In this document: positions 1 through 7,750 of the stretch, one piece after another
Layout: each line of letters opens with the position of its first letter
How positions within the stretch are numbered: position 1 is the first letter of the stretch
Assembly: GCF_001083785.1 (NCBI RefSeq)
Contig: NZ_LAVL01000029.1
Span: 1 to 64,000, forward strand
Direction: 5' to 3'
DNA: 64,000 bases
Origin: Nonomuraea sp. SBT364
GTDB taxonomy: Bacteria; Actinomycetota; Actinomycetes; Streptosporangiales; Streptosporangiaceae
Program-made: the position numbers and the translations under genes
The notes under the pieces: generated by a model
Told to the model about the DNA's origin: nothing
Seen by the model: the letters and a program-made list of their open reading frames with translations, nothing else
The model's database searches: none

Positions 1-5
1 CCCCC

Positions 6-1496
6 TCAGCGGCAGGCGCCCCCACCGGCCGCTCCGCGGACCGCCCACCTTCCCAACGGCCGCCCACAGGGTGAGCCACCACCGCAGGATGGACCACCAC
101 CGCGGGGTGGGCCGCCCCCGCAGGGTGAATTGCTCCCGCGGGACCGGCCGCCTCCGCAGGATGGGGTGCCTCCGCAGGTTGGGGTGCCTCCCAAGCAGGC
201 TCGGCCTTCGAGGGGGGCACCTCCTCCGAGGTGGGTCCCAGCTTCGGACTGGGCGCCGTCGGCCGAGAGAGGGCCGACGCCGCAAGGCGGGCGCCCTCCG
301 ATGGCGGGTGCAGCGCCGGGAGGTGCGTCGTCCATGGGGATAGGGTCGCCGCCGTCAGGCGTGCCTCCTGCGTTGGGGATTCCGCCTGCGGACGGTGTGC
401 CGGCCTTGGGAGGAGCGCTGCCTCCAGGAGGCGCGTCCGGTTCGGCGGGGGCACTGGCGTCGCGCGGTGTGCTCCGCCATTGGTGCGGCCCTGCCCTGCG
501 GTGCGGCCTTGCCCTGCGGTGCGGCCCGTCCTTGGGGTGGGCACGGAGCCAGGCGGCACGCTGGTGGGACTGGCGGATGCGCCCCGCGGCACCGTGGGTG
601 CGGGACCGGGCGCGCCAGGCCCCGGTGCCCATACCGGCCTTGGCCACCTTGCGCGGGATGGCGGCCAGCCGGACGGCGTTGGCGGAGACGAGGTCGGCGT
701 GCCGGGCGAGCTCGGCCTTCCACTCCTCGTGCGCGAGCGCCTGGGCGGCCCGTTCGGCGGCCTTGGCGGCGAGGTAGCCGCCGTAGCCGTTGCCGTAGCG
801 GCGGACGGCGCCCTGGTCGACCTCCAGAATGGTGGAGGTGACCCGGTCCAGGAACACGCGGTCGTGGGTGATGGCCACGACGGTGCCCCGGTGGCCGCGC
901 AGGTGCTGTTCGAGCCAGGCCACGGCCTGGTCGTCGAGGTCGTTGGTCGGCTCGTCGAGCAGCAGCAGTTCGGGGGCGGAGGCGAGCGTTGCGGCCAGGG
1001 CGAGCCGGGAGCGCTCGCCGCCCGACAGCGTGGCGACGGGCCGGGCCCGGGAGAGGCCGGGCAGGCCGAGCCCGTGCAGTGCGGCGTCGACCCGCGCGTC
1101 GGCCTCGTAGCCGCCGCGTGCCTCGAACTGTTCGACGAGCGCGGCGTACGCGTCCATGGTGTCGTCGGTCAGCGTCTGCTCGGCGGCCCGCATGCGGGCT
1201 TCGAGGTCGCGCAGGTCGGCGAGCGCGTGGTCGACGGCGTCGCCGACGGTGGCGCCCGGCGGCAGCTCCAGCGCCTGCGGGAGGTAGCCGACGCCGCCCG
1301 GCGCGGCCACGGTGAGTTCGCCGTTGTCCGGCCGTTCCACCCCGGCCATGAGCTTGAGCAGGGTGGACTTGCCGGAGCCGTTGTCGCCGATGACGCCGGC
1401 CTTCTCGCCGGGTTTGACGGTGAACGACACGCGGTCGAGCACGACGTGTTCGTCGTAACGCTTGGTGACCTGGGATAGGGAAAGTTGGGTACGCAT
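6..1496 (-). CDS. ABC-F family ATPase, first nucleotide-binding domain with an abnormal C-terminal half
   Basis: ABC-F proteins act on the ribosome, and the resistance members dislodge 50S-targeting antibiotics. The first ATPase domain is intact: Walker A GDNGSGKST at about residues 37-45, signature LSGGE near 157 and Walker B plus D-loop LLLLDEPTND near 180. The inter-domain linker begins normally (WRARSRTHGAAGRIRQ, about residue 295). The reading frame then runs into roughly 170 residues of Gly/Pro/Cys-rich low complexity and stops at 6-8 without a second ATPase domain. Family members are usually near 540 residues with two domains. Another minus-strand frame (codons beginning at plus positions 2, 5, 8 and so on) has no stop between about 620 and the left edge, so a frameshift or an expanded linker leading to domain two outside the window is possible. 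The ATG at 1496 is chosen from family similarity; GTG codons at 1508 and 1505 lie too close to AGGAGG (1509-1514). No transmembrane segments. Confidence 0.8.
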   Translation of the reverse strand: MRTQLSLSQVTKRYDEHVVLDRVSFTVKPGEKAGVIGDNGSGKSTLLKLMAGVERPDNGELTVAAPGGVGYLPQALELPPGATVGDAVDHALADLRDLEARMRAAEQTLTDDTMDAYAALVEQFEARGGYEADARVDAALHGLGLPGLSRARPVATLSGGERSRLALAATLASAPELLLLDEPTNDLDDQAVAWLEQHLRGHRGTVVAITHDRVFLDRVTSTILEVDQGAVRRYGNGYGGYLAAKAAERAAQALAHEEWKAELARHADLVSANAVRLAAIPRKVAKAGMGTGAWRARSRTHGAAGRIRQSHQRAAWLRAHPKDGPHRRARPHRRAGPHQWRSTPRDASAPAEPDAPPGGSAPPKAGTPSAGGIPNAGGTPDGGDPIPMDDAPPGAAPAIGGRPPCGVGPLSADGAQSEAGTHLGGGAPLEGRACLGGTPTCGGTPSCGGGRSRGSNSPCGGGPPRGGGPSCGGGSPCGRPLGRWAVRGAAGGGACR

Positions 1497-1508
1497 AGGA
1501 AGCACCAC

Positions 1509-1591
1509 CTCCTGTTCTTCGCGCGAACATGAACAGAGCGGGACGCTCGGCGGAGCCGTTTGGCTCTACGCGGAAGCGCCCGGCGCGAACA
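1509..1591 (-). promoter_or_regulatory. Attenuator-like leader of the ABC-F gene
   Basis: Between the six-codon leader ORF and the gene lie competing short hairpins. GAGCC pairs with GGCTC (1553-1566) and GAGCG with CGCTC (1536-1548); AGAGC and GCTCT segments could pair instead at longer range. The arms TGTTC and GAACA then flank a TTCGCGCGAA palindrome just before the Shine-Dalgarno AGGAGG (1509-1514). This layout matches the ribosome-mediated attenuators known for antibiotic-inducible ABC-F genes. The pairing is read by eye and no energies were calculated. Confidence 0.6.
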
Positions 1592-1612
1592 TCACAGGAA
1601 GCAGTAACCCAT
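1592..1612 (-). CDS. Leader peptide MGYCFL upstream of ABC-F gene
   Basis: A six-codon ORF (Met-Gly-Tyr-Cys-Phe-Leu-stop) starts at 1612, about three bases after the expected transcription start of the promoter at 1622-1650. It would therefore be translated from an almost leaderless 5' end. Its position, length and the hairpins behind it suggest a regulatory uORF on which drug-stalled ribosomes change the downstream fold. No product function is implied. Confidence 0.6.
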   Translation of the reverse strand: MGYCFL

Positions 1613-1621
1613 AGGGCGTTG

Positions 1622-1650
1622 ATCTAAGAACACAAATGGGGATAAGTCAA
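1622..1650 (-). promoter_or_regulatory. Promoter for the ABC-F leader
   Basis: A -35 TTGACT (1645-1650) is separated by exactly 17 bp from a -10 TTAGAT (1622-1627), a good vegetative-type promoter. It overlaps the last codons of the upstream MarR gene, so the ABC-F gene can be transcribed independently of it. No AT-rich WhiB7 box precedes the -35. Confidence 0.65.
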
Positions 1651-2129
1651 GCCCCTTTCCCCTCGGTCAGCTTCGCGGTGGCGGCGACCTGGATGGCGGT
1701 GGCGCGTTCGAGGAAGCCCAGGATCACCTCCAGCTCCTCGTCGGAGTAGTCGGCGTAGAGCTCGGTCAGCCCTGTCACCAGCGGCTCGAACAGCTCCCAG
1801 AACCCGCTGATCCGCTCGTGGTTGACCTCGACGATGACCCGTCGGCGGTCCTTGGGATGCCGTACGCGCCGGACCAGCCACTTGGCCTCCAGCCGGTCGA
1901 TCAGCCCGCTGACGGACGCGGGCGCCAGCCCGGTGTGCTGCGAGATCTCCCCCGCCGTCAACGGCCCGAGGCGCTGGAGCAGGTCGAGCGTCTTCTCCTC
2001 GCTCATCCCCAGGCCCATCCGCTCGCCCATGGCCGTGTGGTACATCACGGCGGCGTTGCTGTTGGCCCGCCCGGCGTCGCCGAGGGCTTCGAGCAATTTC
2101 TTTCGGCGCTCCGAAATACCTCTGGACAC
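1647..2129 (-). CDS. MarR family transcriptional regulator
   Basis: A 160-residue winged-helix regulator with the usual MarR layout: helical N-terminus, a winged helix at about residues 55-105 (GPLTAGEISQHTGLAPASVS, then VRRVRHPKDRRRV as the wing) and C-terminal dimerisation helices. The start is GTG at 2127-2129. It is divergent from the flavin monooxygenase at 2180, with a 20-bp palindrome in the 50-bp gap, so it most likely represses that gene and itself and is relieved by a small aromatic ligand. It reads toward the ABC-F gene, but that gene has its own promoter. Confidence 0.9.
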   Translation of the reverse strand: MSRGISERRKKLLEALGDAGRANSNAAVMYHTAMGERMGLGMSEEKTLDLLQRLGPLTAGEISQHTGLAPASVSGLIDRLEAKWLVRRVRHPKDRRRVIVEVNHERISGFWELFEPLVTGLTELYADYSDEELEVILGFLERATAIQVAATAKLTEGKGA

Positions 2130-2149
2130 CGGCGCCCCTTCGTCATATA

Positions 2150-2169
2150 TTTCGTTCGACCGAACGAAA
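2150..2169. promoter_or_regulatory. MarR operator palindrome
   Basis: TTTCGTTCG, two bases, then CGAACGAAA forms a perfect 9-bp inverted repeat between the divergent MarR and monooxygenase starts. Its right end overlaps the AAAGG ribosome-binding site of the monooxygenase (2167-2171 region), so binding would block both promoter and leader. Confidence 0.75.
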
Positions 2170-2179
2170 GGTTATCACG

Positions 2180-3325
2180 ATGAAGGCTCTGGTCATAGGC
2201 TGCGGCATCGGCGGCCCCGCCCTCGCGATGGCGCTGCACGAGGTGGGTATCGAAGCGGAGATCTACGAGGCGTACGGCGACACGGCGCACGGCATCGGCT
2301 CGTTCCTCAACCTGGCCTCCAACGGCCTCGACGCCCTGCGCACGCTGGGCCTGCACCGCGAGGTGATGGCGGCCGGCATCCCCACGCCGGACATGGTCAT
2401 GTGGAGCGGCACCGGCAAGCGCCTGGGCACGGTGGCCAACGGGCTGGCCCTGGACGACGGCACGGTCAGCCACACGGTCCTGCGCTCCGACCTCTACCGG
2501 ATCATGCGCGACGGGGCCGACCGGCGCGGGGTGCGGATCTCGTACGGCAAGCGGATGGTGTCCTTCGAGGAGACCGGCGAGCAGGTGACGGCGGTGTTCG
2601 AGGACGGCACGCGGGCCGGCGGCGACCTGCTGATCGCCGCCGACGGAGTACGGTCGCGGACCCGGCACCTGCTCGACCCGGGGGCGCCCGAGCCCCGCTA
2701 CGCCGGGCTCTACAGCGGCGGCGGGATCATCCACGACAAGGACTTCACCGGCGAGCCGGGCGTCTACCACATGGTGTTCGGCAAGCGCGCGTTCTTCGGC
2801 TACTCGGTGGCCGAGTCGGGCGAGACCTGGTGGTTCGCGAACCTGCCGCGCGCCTTCGGGGACGTGCCGGACGACTGGCGTCCGATCCTGGTCAAGGCGT
2901 TCAAGGACGACGCGAACTTCTCCGGCGAGCTGGTCAGGCGCGCCGAGATCGGGCCGATGCTGCCGATCCACGACCTGCCGCCCGTGCCGGTCTGGCACCG
3001 GGGCAGGGTCGTGCTGACCGGCGACGCCGCGCACGCCACCTCGCCCAGCTCCGGCCAGGGCGCTTCGCTGGCGATCGAGGACGCGATCGTGCTGGCCCGC
3101 TGCCTGCGTGACGCGGACGACCACGACGCAGCGTTCCGGCAGTTCGAGGCCGAACGGCGCGAGCGGGTCGAGCGCGTGGTGGCGTACGCGAAGACGATCA
3201 GCAACAGCAAGGCGGCCGGGCCGGTGGCGCGGGTGTTCCGCGACGCGCTGATGCCGTTCTTCCTGAAGAAGAGCGCCGGCCAGGAGTCACTCGCCTGGAT
3301 GTACCGCCACCAGGTCAGCCTGTGA
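2180..3325 (+). CDS. FAD-dependent monooxygenase
   Basis: A 381-residue single-component flavoprotein hydroxylase of the PHBH/TetX type. GCGIGGPA at residues 8-15 binds the FAD ADP moiety, DGVRSRTR near residue 155 is the DG motif, and GDAAHATSPSSGQGAS near residue 280 contacts the FAD ribityl chain. Such enzymes use NAD(P)H and oxygen to hydroxylate aromatic or polycyclic compounds, and some inactivate antibiotics. The substrate cannot be read here. AAAGG lies eight bases before the ATG. The 3' end overlaps the convergent aldolase gene by 39 bp. MarR control via the operator at 2150-2169 suggests induction by its substrate. Confidence 0.88.
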   Translation: MKALVIGCGIGGPALAMALHEVGIEAEIYEAYGDTAHGIGSFLNLASNGLDALRTLGLHREVMAAGIPTPDMVMWSGTGKRLGTVANGLALDDGTVSHTVLRSDLYRIMRDGADRRGVRISYGKRMVSFEETGEQVTAVFEDGTRAGGDLLIAADGVRSRTRHLLDPGAPEPRYAGLYSGGGIIHDKDFTGEPGVYHMVFGKRAFFGYSVAESGETWWFANLPRAFGDVPDDWRPILVKAFKDDANFSGELVRRAEIGPMLPIHDLPPVPVWHRGRVVLTGDAAHATSPSSGQGASLAIEDAIVLARCLRDADDHDAAFRQFEAERRERVERVVAYAKTISNSKAAGPVARVFRDALMPFFLKKSAGQESLAWMYRHQVSL

Positions 3326-4165
3326 GACGGCCCGCTCGCTCGCGGGCAGCAGCGGCAGGCGCACGTCCGGGGTCGGGATGAGGCCCCGGGCGTGCAGGAC
3401 GCCCTTGATGACCGTGGGGTTCGGCTCGGTGAACAGCGCGGCCGAGAGCCTGGCCAGCCGATGCCCGAGCGCCCTGGCCCCGGCCACGTCACCGGCGTGC
3501 CAGGCGGCGACCAGCTCGGCGAACCGGTCGGTCGCCAGATGCGCGGAGGCCAGGATGCCGCCCGACGCGCCCAGCGCCAGCAGCGGCGAGACGAACACGT
3601 CGTCGCCGCCCAGCACCGCGAACCCGTCGGGCAGGTCGCCGAGCAGGTCCACGGTGTCCTGGTCGATCCCGCCGACCGCGTACTTCACCCCGGCGACCAT
3701 CGGGTGCGCGCCCAGGTGCCGCAGCGTGGCGGCGCTCACCGCCTGCCCGGTCCGGTAGGGAATGTGGTAGATCACCAGCGGCACCGGCGTCCCCTCGGCA
3801 AGCGCCTCGAAGTGCGCGATCACCCCACGCTCCGACGGCCGCAGGAAGTACGGCACTGTGACCAACGCCGCGGCGGTCCCCTCGGGCAGCTCGGTCAGCG
3901 CCCGCGCCACGGAGCGCGTGTCGTTGCCCGTGACACCGACAGTCAGCGGCGCCCCACGCTCGCCGCAGACCCGCGCGCACACCTCGATCACCCCGGCCCG
4001 CTCGTCGGCGTCGAGCGCGGCCACCTCGGCGGTCGTCCCCAGCGCCACCAGCCCCGCCGCGCCCTGGTCCAGCACGTGCCCGGCGAGCTTCTCGACAGCG
4101 TCGTACGCCACCCCGCCCGTCTCGTCGAACGGCGTGATCAGCGGTACATGAATTCCACTCAGCAT
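3287..4165 (-). CDS. Dihydrodipicolinate synthase/N-acetylneuraminate lyase family aldolase
   Basis: A class I aldolase barrel of about 292 residues. HVPLITPFD opens the barrel, LGTTAEVAAL replaces the usual GTTGE motif, IYHIPYRTG carries the catalytic Tyr and GVKYAVGG the Schiff-base Lys. True lysine-pathway DapA normally has GTTGE and sits elsewhere, so this is better called a DHDPS-family enzyme acting on a keto-acid of unknown type. The ATG at 4165 (MLSGIHVP) fits the family start; the 19-codon upstream extension would cross the regulatory region. It is divergent from a LysR gene with a LysR-type box in between, so it is probably that regulator's target. Confidence 0.85.
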   Translation of the reverse strand: MLSGIHVPLITPFDETGGVAYDAVEKLAGHVLDQGAAGLVALGTTAEVAALDADERAGVIEVCARVCGERGAPLTVGVTGNDTRSVARALTELPEGTAAALVTVPYFLRPSERGVIAHFEALAEGTPVPLVIYHIPYRTGQAVSAATLRHLGAHPMVAGVKYAVGGIDQDTVDLLGDLPDGFAVLGGDDVFVSPLLALGASGGILASAHLATDRFAELVAAWHAGDVAGARALGHRLARLSAALFTEPNPTVIKGVLHARGLIPTPDVRLPLLPASERAVSQADLVAVHPGE

Positions 4166-4181
4166 GCTTCGAGCTTGGCCC

Positions 4182-4202
4182 CTGGACATTCGGTAGGTCC
4201 AG
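4182..4202. promoter_or_regulatory. LysR-type binding box
   Basis: CTGGAC, nine bases, then GTCCAG forms a dyad of the size LysR regulators use. It lies between the divergent aldolase and LysR genes. Confidence 0.5.
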
Positions 4203-4236
4203 CGATGATTCGTGACGTCCACCGTAAGCTTGACTA

Positions 4237-5100
4237 ATGCTCGACCCTCGCAAGCTACACCTTCTGCGCGAACTGTCCCGGCGCGGCACCATCGCCGCCG
4301 TCGCCGAGGCCGTCGCGTTCACCCCATCGGCCGTGTCCCAGCAGCTCAGCACCCTGGAACGGGAGGCGGGCGTGCCGTTGCTGGAGCGCACCGGCCGCAC
4401 CGTCACGCTGACCCCCGCCGGACACCTGCTGGTCGAGCACGCCCAGGCCGTACTCGAACAGCTCGAACGCGCCTCCGCCGCGCTCGCCGCCGTCCGGGGC
4501 GGTCCCGCCGGTCCGCTCCGCGTCGGCGCCTTCCCCACCGCCGCCCGCGTCCTGCTCCCGCCCGCGCTCGCCGCCCTCACCGGCGCCCACCCCGCCGTCG
4601 TCCCGATGATCTCCGAGATCGACCCCGCCGACGTCTCCGCCGCCCTGCGCGCCGGCGAGGTGGACGTGGCACTGGTCCACGAATACGACTTCGTCCCGCC
4701 GGTCACCGACACGTCGCTGGAGACGGAGCCGCTGTTCAGCGAGCCGATGTACCTGACGAACCGGGCCGCGATCGCCGACGCGGCCGGCGACCCGTGGATC
4801 GTCGGCAAGCCCGGCACCCTCTGCCACACCATGACCATCCGGGCATGCCAAGCAGCCGGCTTCGAACCGCTCGTCCGCCACCACATCGACGACTTCGACA
4901 CCGTCCTCGCCTTCGCCGCCGCCGGCGCGGGCGTGGCGCTCGTCCCGCGCCTCGCTGCCCTGTCGCCGCCGCCCGGCGTCACCCTCACCGCGCTCCCCCT
5001 CAGCCGCCGCACCCTGGCCGCCTTCAGACGCGGGTACGGCGACCACCCGGCGATCAGAGCCGCCCTGACCGCGTTCCACGCGGCGATCGCCGAGCTTTAG
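4237..5100 (+). CDS. LysR family transcriptional regulator
   Basis: A 287-residue regulator. The N-terminal helix-turn-helix (MLDPRKLHLLRELSRRGTIA, then [19 protein letters not shown]) is followed by a type-2 periplasmic-binding-like effector domain from about residue 90. There is no clear ribosome-binding site. TAAGCT six bases before the ATG could serve as a -10, implying leaderless translation. It is divergent from the aldolase gene, its likely target. Confidence 0.9.
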   Translation: MLDPRKLHLLRELSRRGTIAAVAEAVAFTPSAVSQQLSTLEREAGVPLLERTGRTVTLTPAGHLLVEHAQAVLEQLERASAALAAVRGGPAGPLRVGAFPTAARVLLPPALAALTGAHPAVVPMISEIDPADVSAALRAGEVDVALVHEYDFVPPVTDTSLETEPLFSEPMYLTNRAAIADAAGDPWIVGKPGTLCHTMTIRACQAAGFEPLVRHHIDDFDTVLAFAAAGAGVALVPRLAALSPPPGVTLTALPLSRRTLAAFRRGYGDHPAIRAALTAFHAAIAEL

Positions 5101-5110
5101 TCGATCCGGT

Positions 5111-5135
5111 CTTAGTAAGATTGGTTCTTACTAAG
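5111..5135. promoter_or_regulatory. Palindrome upstream of the AAA ATPase gene
   Basis: CTTAGTAAGA, five bases, TCTTACTAAG is a perfect 10-bp inverted repeat, strikingly AT-rich for this genome. It lies 27 bp before the ATPase start and has no T-tract, so it looks like an operator rather than a terminator. Confidence 0.6.
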
Positions 5136-5161
5136 ATGTCATCGACCTTCTGGAGGCGGCC

Positions 5162-6619
5162 ATGGCGACGACGTTCAGCGGACGCGCCCCGGATCTCCGC
5201 ATACTGGACGACCAACTGCGGAGCGTGGTCGAGGGCAGACATACGACCCGAGGGCGCGCGCTGATCATGAGCGGTCGTCGCAGGGTCGGAAAATCGCGCC
5301 TCGTGCAGGAGTTCTGCGACCGCTCGAAGCTCCCGTACGTCATCTTCCAGGCCACCCGCGGCCGGGCCCCGGCAGCGGAACGGCGTGACTTCGTCGAGGC
5401 CACCGTTTGTGCCGGTCTTCCCGGGGCCGCGCTCGTCCAGGGGTCCGAACCGGCGGACTGGAACGGCGCGCTCAGGGCACTGGCCACCGCGACCGCGGAC
5501 TCGCCCTGCATCGTGGTCTTGGACGAGGTCCCCTGGCTGATCGAGCAGGATCAGGAATTCGAGGGTGCGCTCCAGACGGTCTGGGATCGCTTCCTGTCCG
5601 CCCAACCGATCCTGCTGATCCTTGTGGGCAGCGATCTCACCATGATGGAAGCCCTGCAGGAGTACGGGCGTCCATTCTTCGGGCGGTCGGCCAGTATGAC
5701 GATCCGGCCGCTGTCCCTTGCCGACGTCGCCGAGATGACCCGGTTGCCAGCGGCCGACGCCGTGGACGCACTCCTCATCACCGGCGGGTTCCCGGAGATC
5801 GTCCAGTCCTGGGAGCCTGAATCGTCCCGCCTCGACTTCCTCCGCCGAAGCCTCGATTCGCCGCTGTCACCACTCCTCGCGGCCGGGGAGCTGTCTCTCC
5901 TCGGCGAGTTTCCCGCCGGTACGCATGCGCGCGTGGTGCTGGAGGTCATCGGCGCCGGCGAGCGCACGTTCGGCAAGATCGCCGAGAAGGCCGGCAACAA
6001 CGCCGCGCTTCCCTCCGGCACTCTGGCTCCGATCCTCAAGACCCTCGTCGAGAAGCGGGTGGTGGCAGCGGAAGTCCCGCTCTCCACCAAACCCGAGGAC
6101 AAGAACAAGCGTTACCGGGTGGCCGACCACTACCTGCGGTTCTGGCTGTCCTTCCTGCAGAAGGCCGTCGCCGACAGCGAGCGGGGGCGTCCCGACGTGG
6201 CGCTGCGCCGTATTGAGCGATCCTGGACGGCCTGGCGGGGGCGCGCAGTCGAGCCGATCATCCGCGAATCCATGGCCAGAGCCCTGCCAAATGACCGATG
6301 GCCTGACACCGAAGAAGTCGGCGGCTGGTGGAACCGTCAGAACAACCCGGAGATAGACCTGGTCGGTGCCGATCGGGCGCCGCCGGCGAAGCACATCCAT
6401 TTCGTCGGTTCGATCAAGTGGCTCGAACAACGGCGATTCGACCGGCACGACTACGACGAGCTGACGCGGGGCGCCGAATCCGTGCCGGGGGTCACCGGCC
6501 GGACCGCCAGAGTGGCCGTTTCCAGGTCCGGCTTCGAGCCCGGCCTTCCGGTCGAGCAGTGGGGTCCGGACGATCTGCTGGCCGCCTGGCGGGCCGTGCC
6601 CGGCCAGGCCGCGTTCTGA
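5162..6619 (+). CDS. AAA ATPase with DUF234-type C-terminal nuclease-like domain
   Basis: A 485-residue STAND-like ATPase. Walker A GRRRVGKS is at 38-45, Walker B IVVLDEVPWL is near residue 119, a winged-helix region spans about 255-320, and a C-terminal DUF234 region follows. The last domain resembles a PD-(D/E)XK fold: NPEIDLVG keeps the acidic residues, but the usual E-x-K strand reads GSIKW, so one acidic position is Ser and catalysis is doubtful. TGGAGG precedes the ATG. It stands alone, 61 bp after the LysR gene, behind the palindrome at 5111-5135. The biological role of this family is unsettled. Confidence 0.85.
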   Translation: MATTFSGRAPDLRILDDQLRSVVEGRHTTRGRALIMSGRRRVGKSRLVQEFCDRSKLPYVIFQATRGRAPAAERRDFVEATVCAGLPGAALVQGSEPADWNGALRALATATADSPCIVVLDEVPWLIEQDQEFEGALQTVWDRFLSAQPILLILVGSDLTMMEALQEYGRPFFGRSASMTIRPLSLADVAEMTRLPAADAVDALLITGGFPEIVQSWEPESSRLDFLRRSLDSPLSPLLAAGELSLLGEFPAGTHARVVLEVIGAGERTFGKIAEKAGNNAALPSGTLAPILKTLVEKRVVAAEVPLSTKPEDKNKRYRVADHYLRFWLSFLQKAVADSERGRPDVALRRIERSWTAWRGRAVEPIIRESMARALPNDRWPDTEEVGGWWNRQNNPEIDLVGADRAPPAKHIHFVGSIKWLEQRRFDRHDYDELTRGAESVPGVTGRTARVAVSRSGFEPGLPVEQWGPDDLLAAWRAVPGQAAF

Positions 6620-6634
6620 CGCCGGCCTGCGGTC

Positions 6635-7588
6635 CTAGGCCGGGTCGAGCGCCTTCATGACGGCTGTGGTGCTGGGCTGGGTGAAGTCGTCGTAGTCGCC
6701 CGCCGTCACGGCCACCACCAGCCCCTGCGACGGATCCAGGAACAGCCGCTGCCCGCCGTTGCCGTGCGCGCCGATCTTGCGCGGCTCGCCGGTGTCGACG
6801 TACCAGTGATAGCCGTACGCGAAGTTCTCGCCGATCTCCACCCGGGGCCGCAGCACCTCGTCGAGCCAGTCGGCCGGCACGACGCCGCGGCCGCCGTCCA
6901 GCACCAGCTCGCCGATGGCCGCCAGGTCCAGCGGTCGTAGCCGCAGCCCCGCGGGAGCCAGCGGCACCCCGTCGTCCCCGGTCGTCCACTCGAACGCGCC
7001 GATCCCGAGCGGCTCGAACAGCACGTCCCGGGCGTACTCGGCCAGCGACTGTCCGGTGCCCCGCGCGATGATCCCGCCGACCAGGGTCGTGGCGCCCCCG
7101 CAGTACGACCACCGCTTCCCGGCCTCCTCGACGAGGGGACGTTCCAGGACGTAGCGGTAGCGGTCGGGCGCCGCCTCCATGGCGAGCTCGCTGTTGGCGG
7201 TGCTCGTGTACGGGACGCTCTCGTCCCAGTCGAGGCCGAGGGTCATGGTCAGGGCGTGCTCGATGGTGAGGTGCGCCCGGGACGCATCGGCCACCAGGTC
7301 CGGATATTCGGGGAACTGCGCCACCAGCCCGGCACTCGGCTCCGGGACCAGCCCGTCCTTGAGCGCGATCCCGTACAGCAGGGCGACGACGCTCTTGCTC
7401 ACCGACCGGACGTCGTGCAGCGTCGTGGCGTCGAACGTGACGTGCCCCAGAGCGTCGCCGAGCCGGTAGTCCTCCCCCGCCCCGTAGTGCTCCACCAGCA
7501 CCTCGCCGTGCCGCAGGACGACCAGCCCGTGCAGGTTCGGCGCCTCACCGGCGCGCAGAACGGCCTCGACGCGATCCGCCATTGTCAT
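6635..7588 (-). CDS. Serine hydrolase, class C beta-lactamase/PBP fold
   Basis: A 317-residue beta-lactamase-related hydrolase. The SVSK motif near residue 63 carries the nucleophilic Ser and base Lys. WSYCGG near 160 is the YxN-like position, with Gly in place of Asn. HGNGGQ near 270 corresponds to the KTG strand. No signal peptide or membrane segment is seen, so it should be cytoplasmic, acting as an esterase or peptidase on an unknown substrate. GGGAGG five bases before the ATG at 7588 supports this start. It is convergent with the ATPase gene. Confidence 0.85.
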   Translation of the reverse strand: MTMADRVEAVLRAGEAPNLHGLVVLRHGEVLVEHYGAGEDYRLGDALGHVTFDATTLHDVRSVSKSVVALLYGIALKDGLVPEPSAGLVAQFPEYPDLVADASRAHLTIEHALTMTLGLDWDESVPYTSTANSELAMEAAPDRYRYVLERPLVEEAGKRWSYCGGATTLVGGIIARGTGQSLAEYARDVLFEPLGIGAFEWTTGDDGVPLAPAGLRLRPLDLAAIGELVLDGGRGVVPADWLDEVLRPRVEIGENFAYGYHWYVDTGEPRKIGAHGNGGQRLFLDPSQGLVVAVTAGDYDDFTQPSTTAVMKALDPA

Positions 7589-7750
7589 GATGACCTCCCA
7601 GGAGTCGGCACATCCTGGTATACGACCTCACACGATGTCAGAGTCAATTTCGCCGCGTCAGGAGGGGCCGGAGTTTCCGGGAAGCACGCCGAGCGCCGGG
7701 GCTGAGAGCAGGCTCAGGGTCTCTCAGCGGTCCCACAGGCCCGGACGAGC

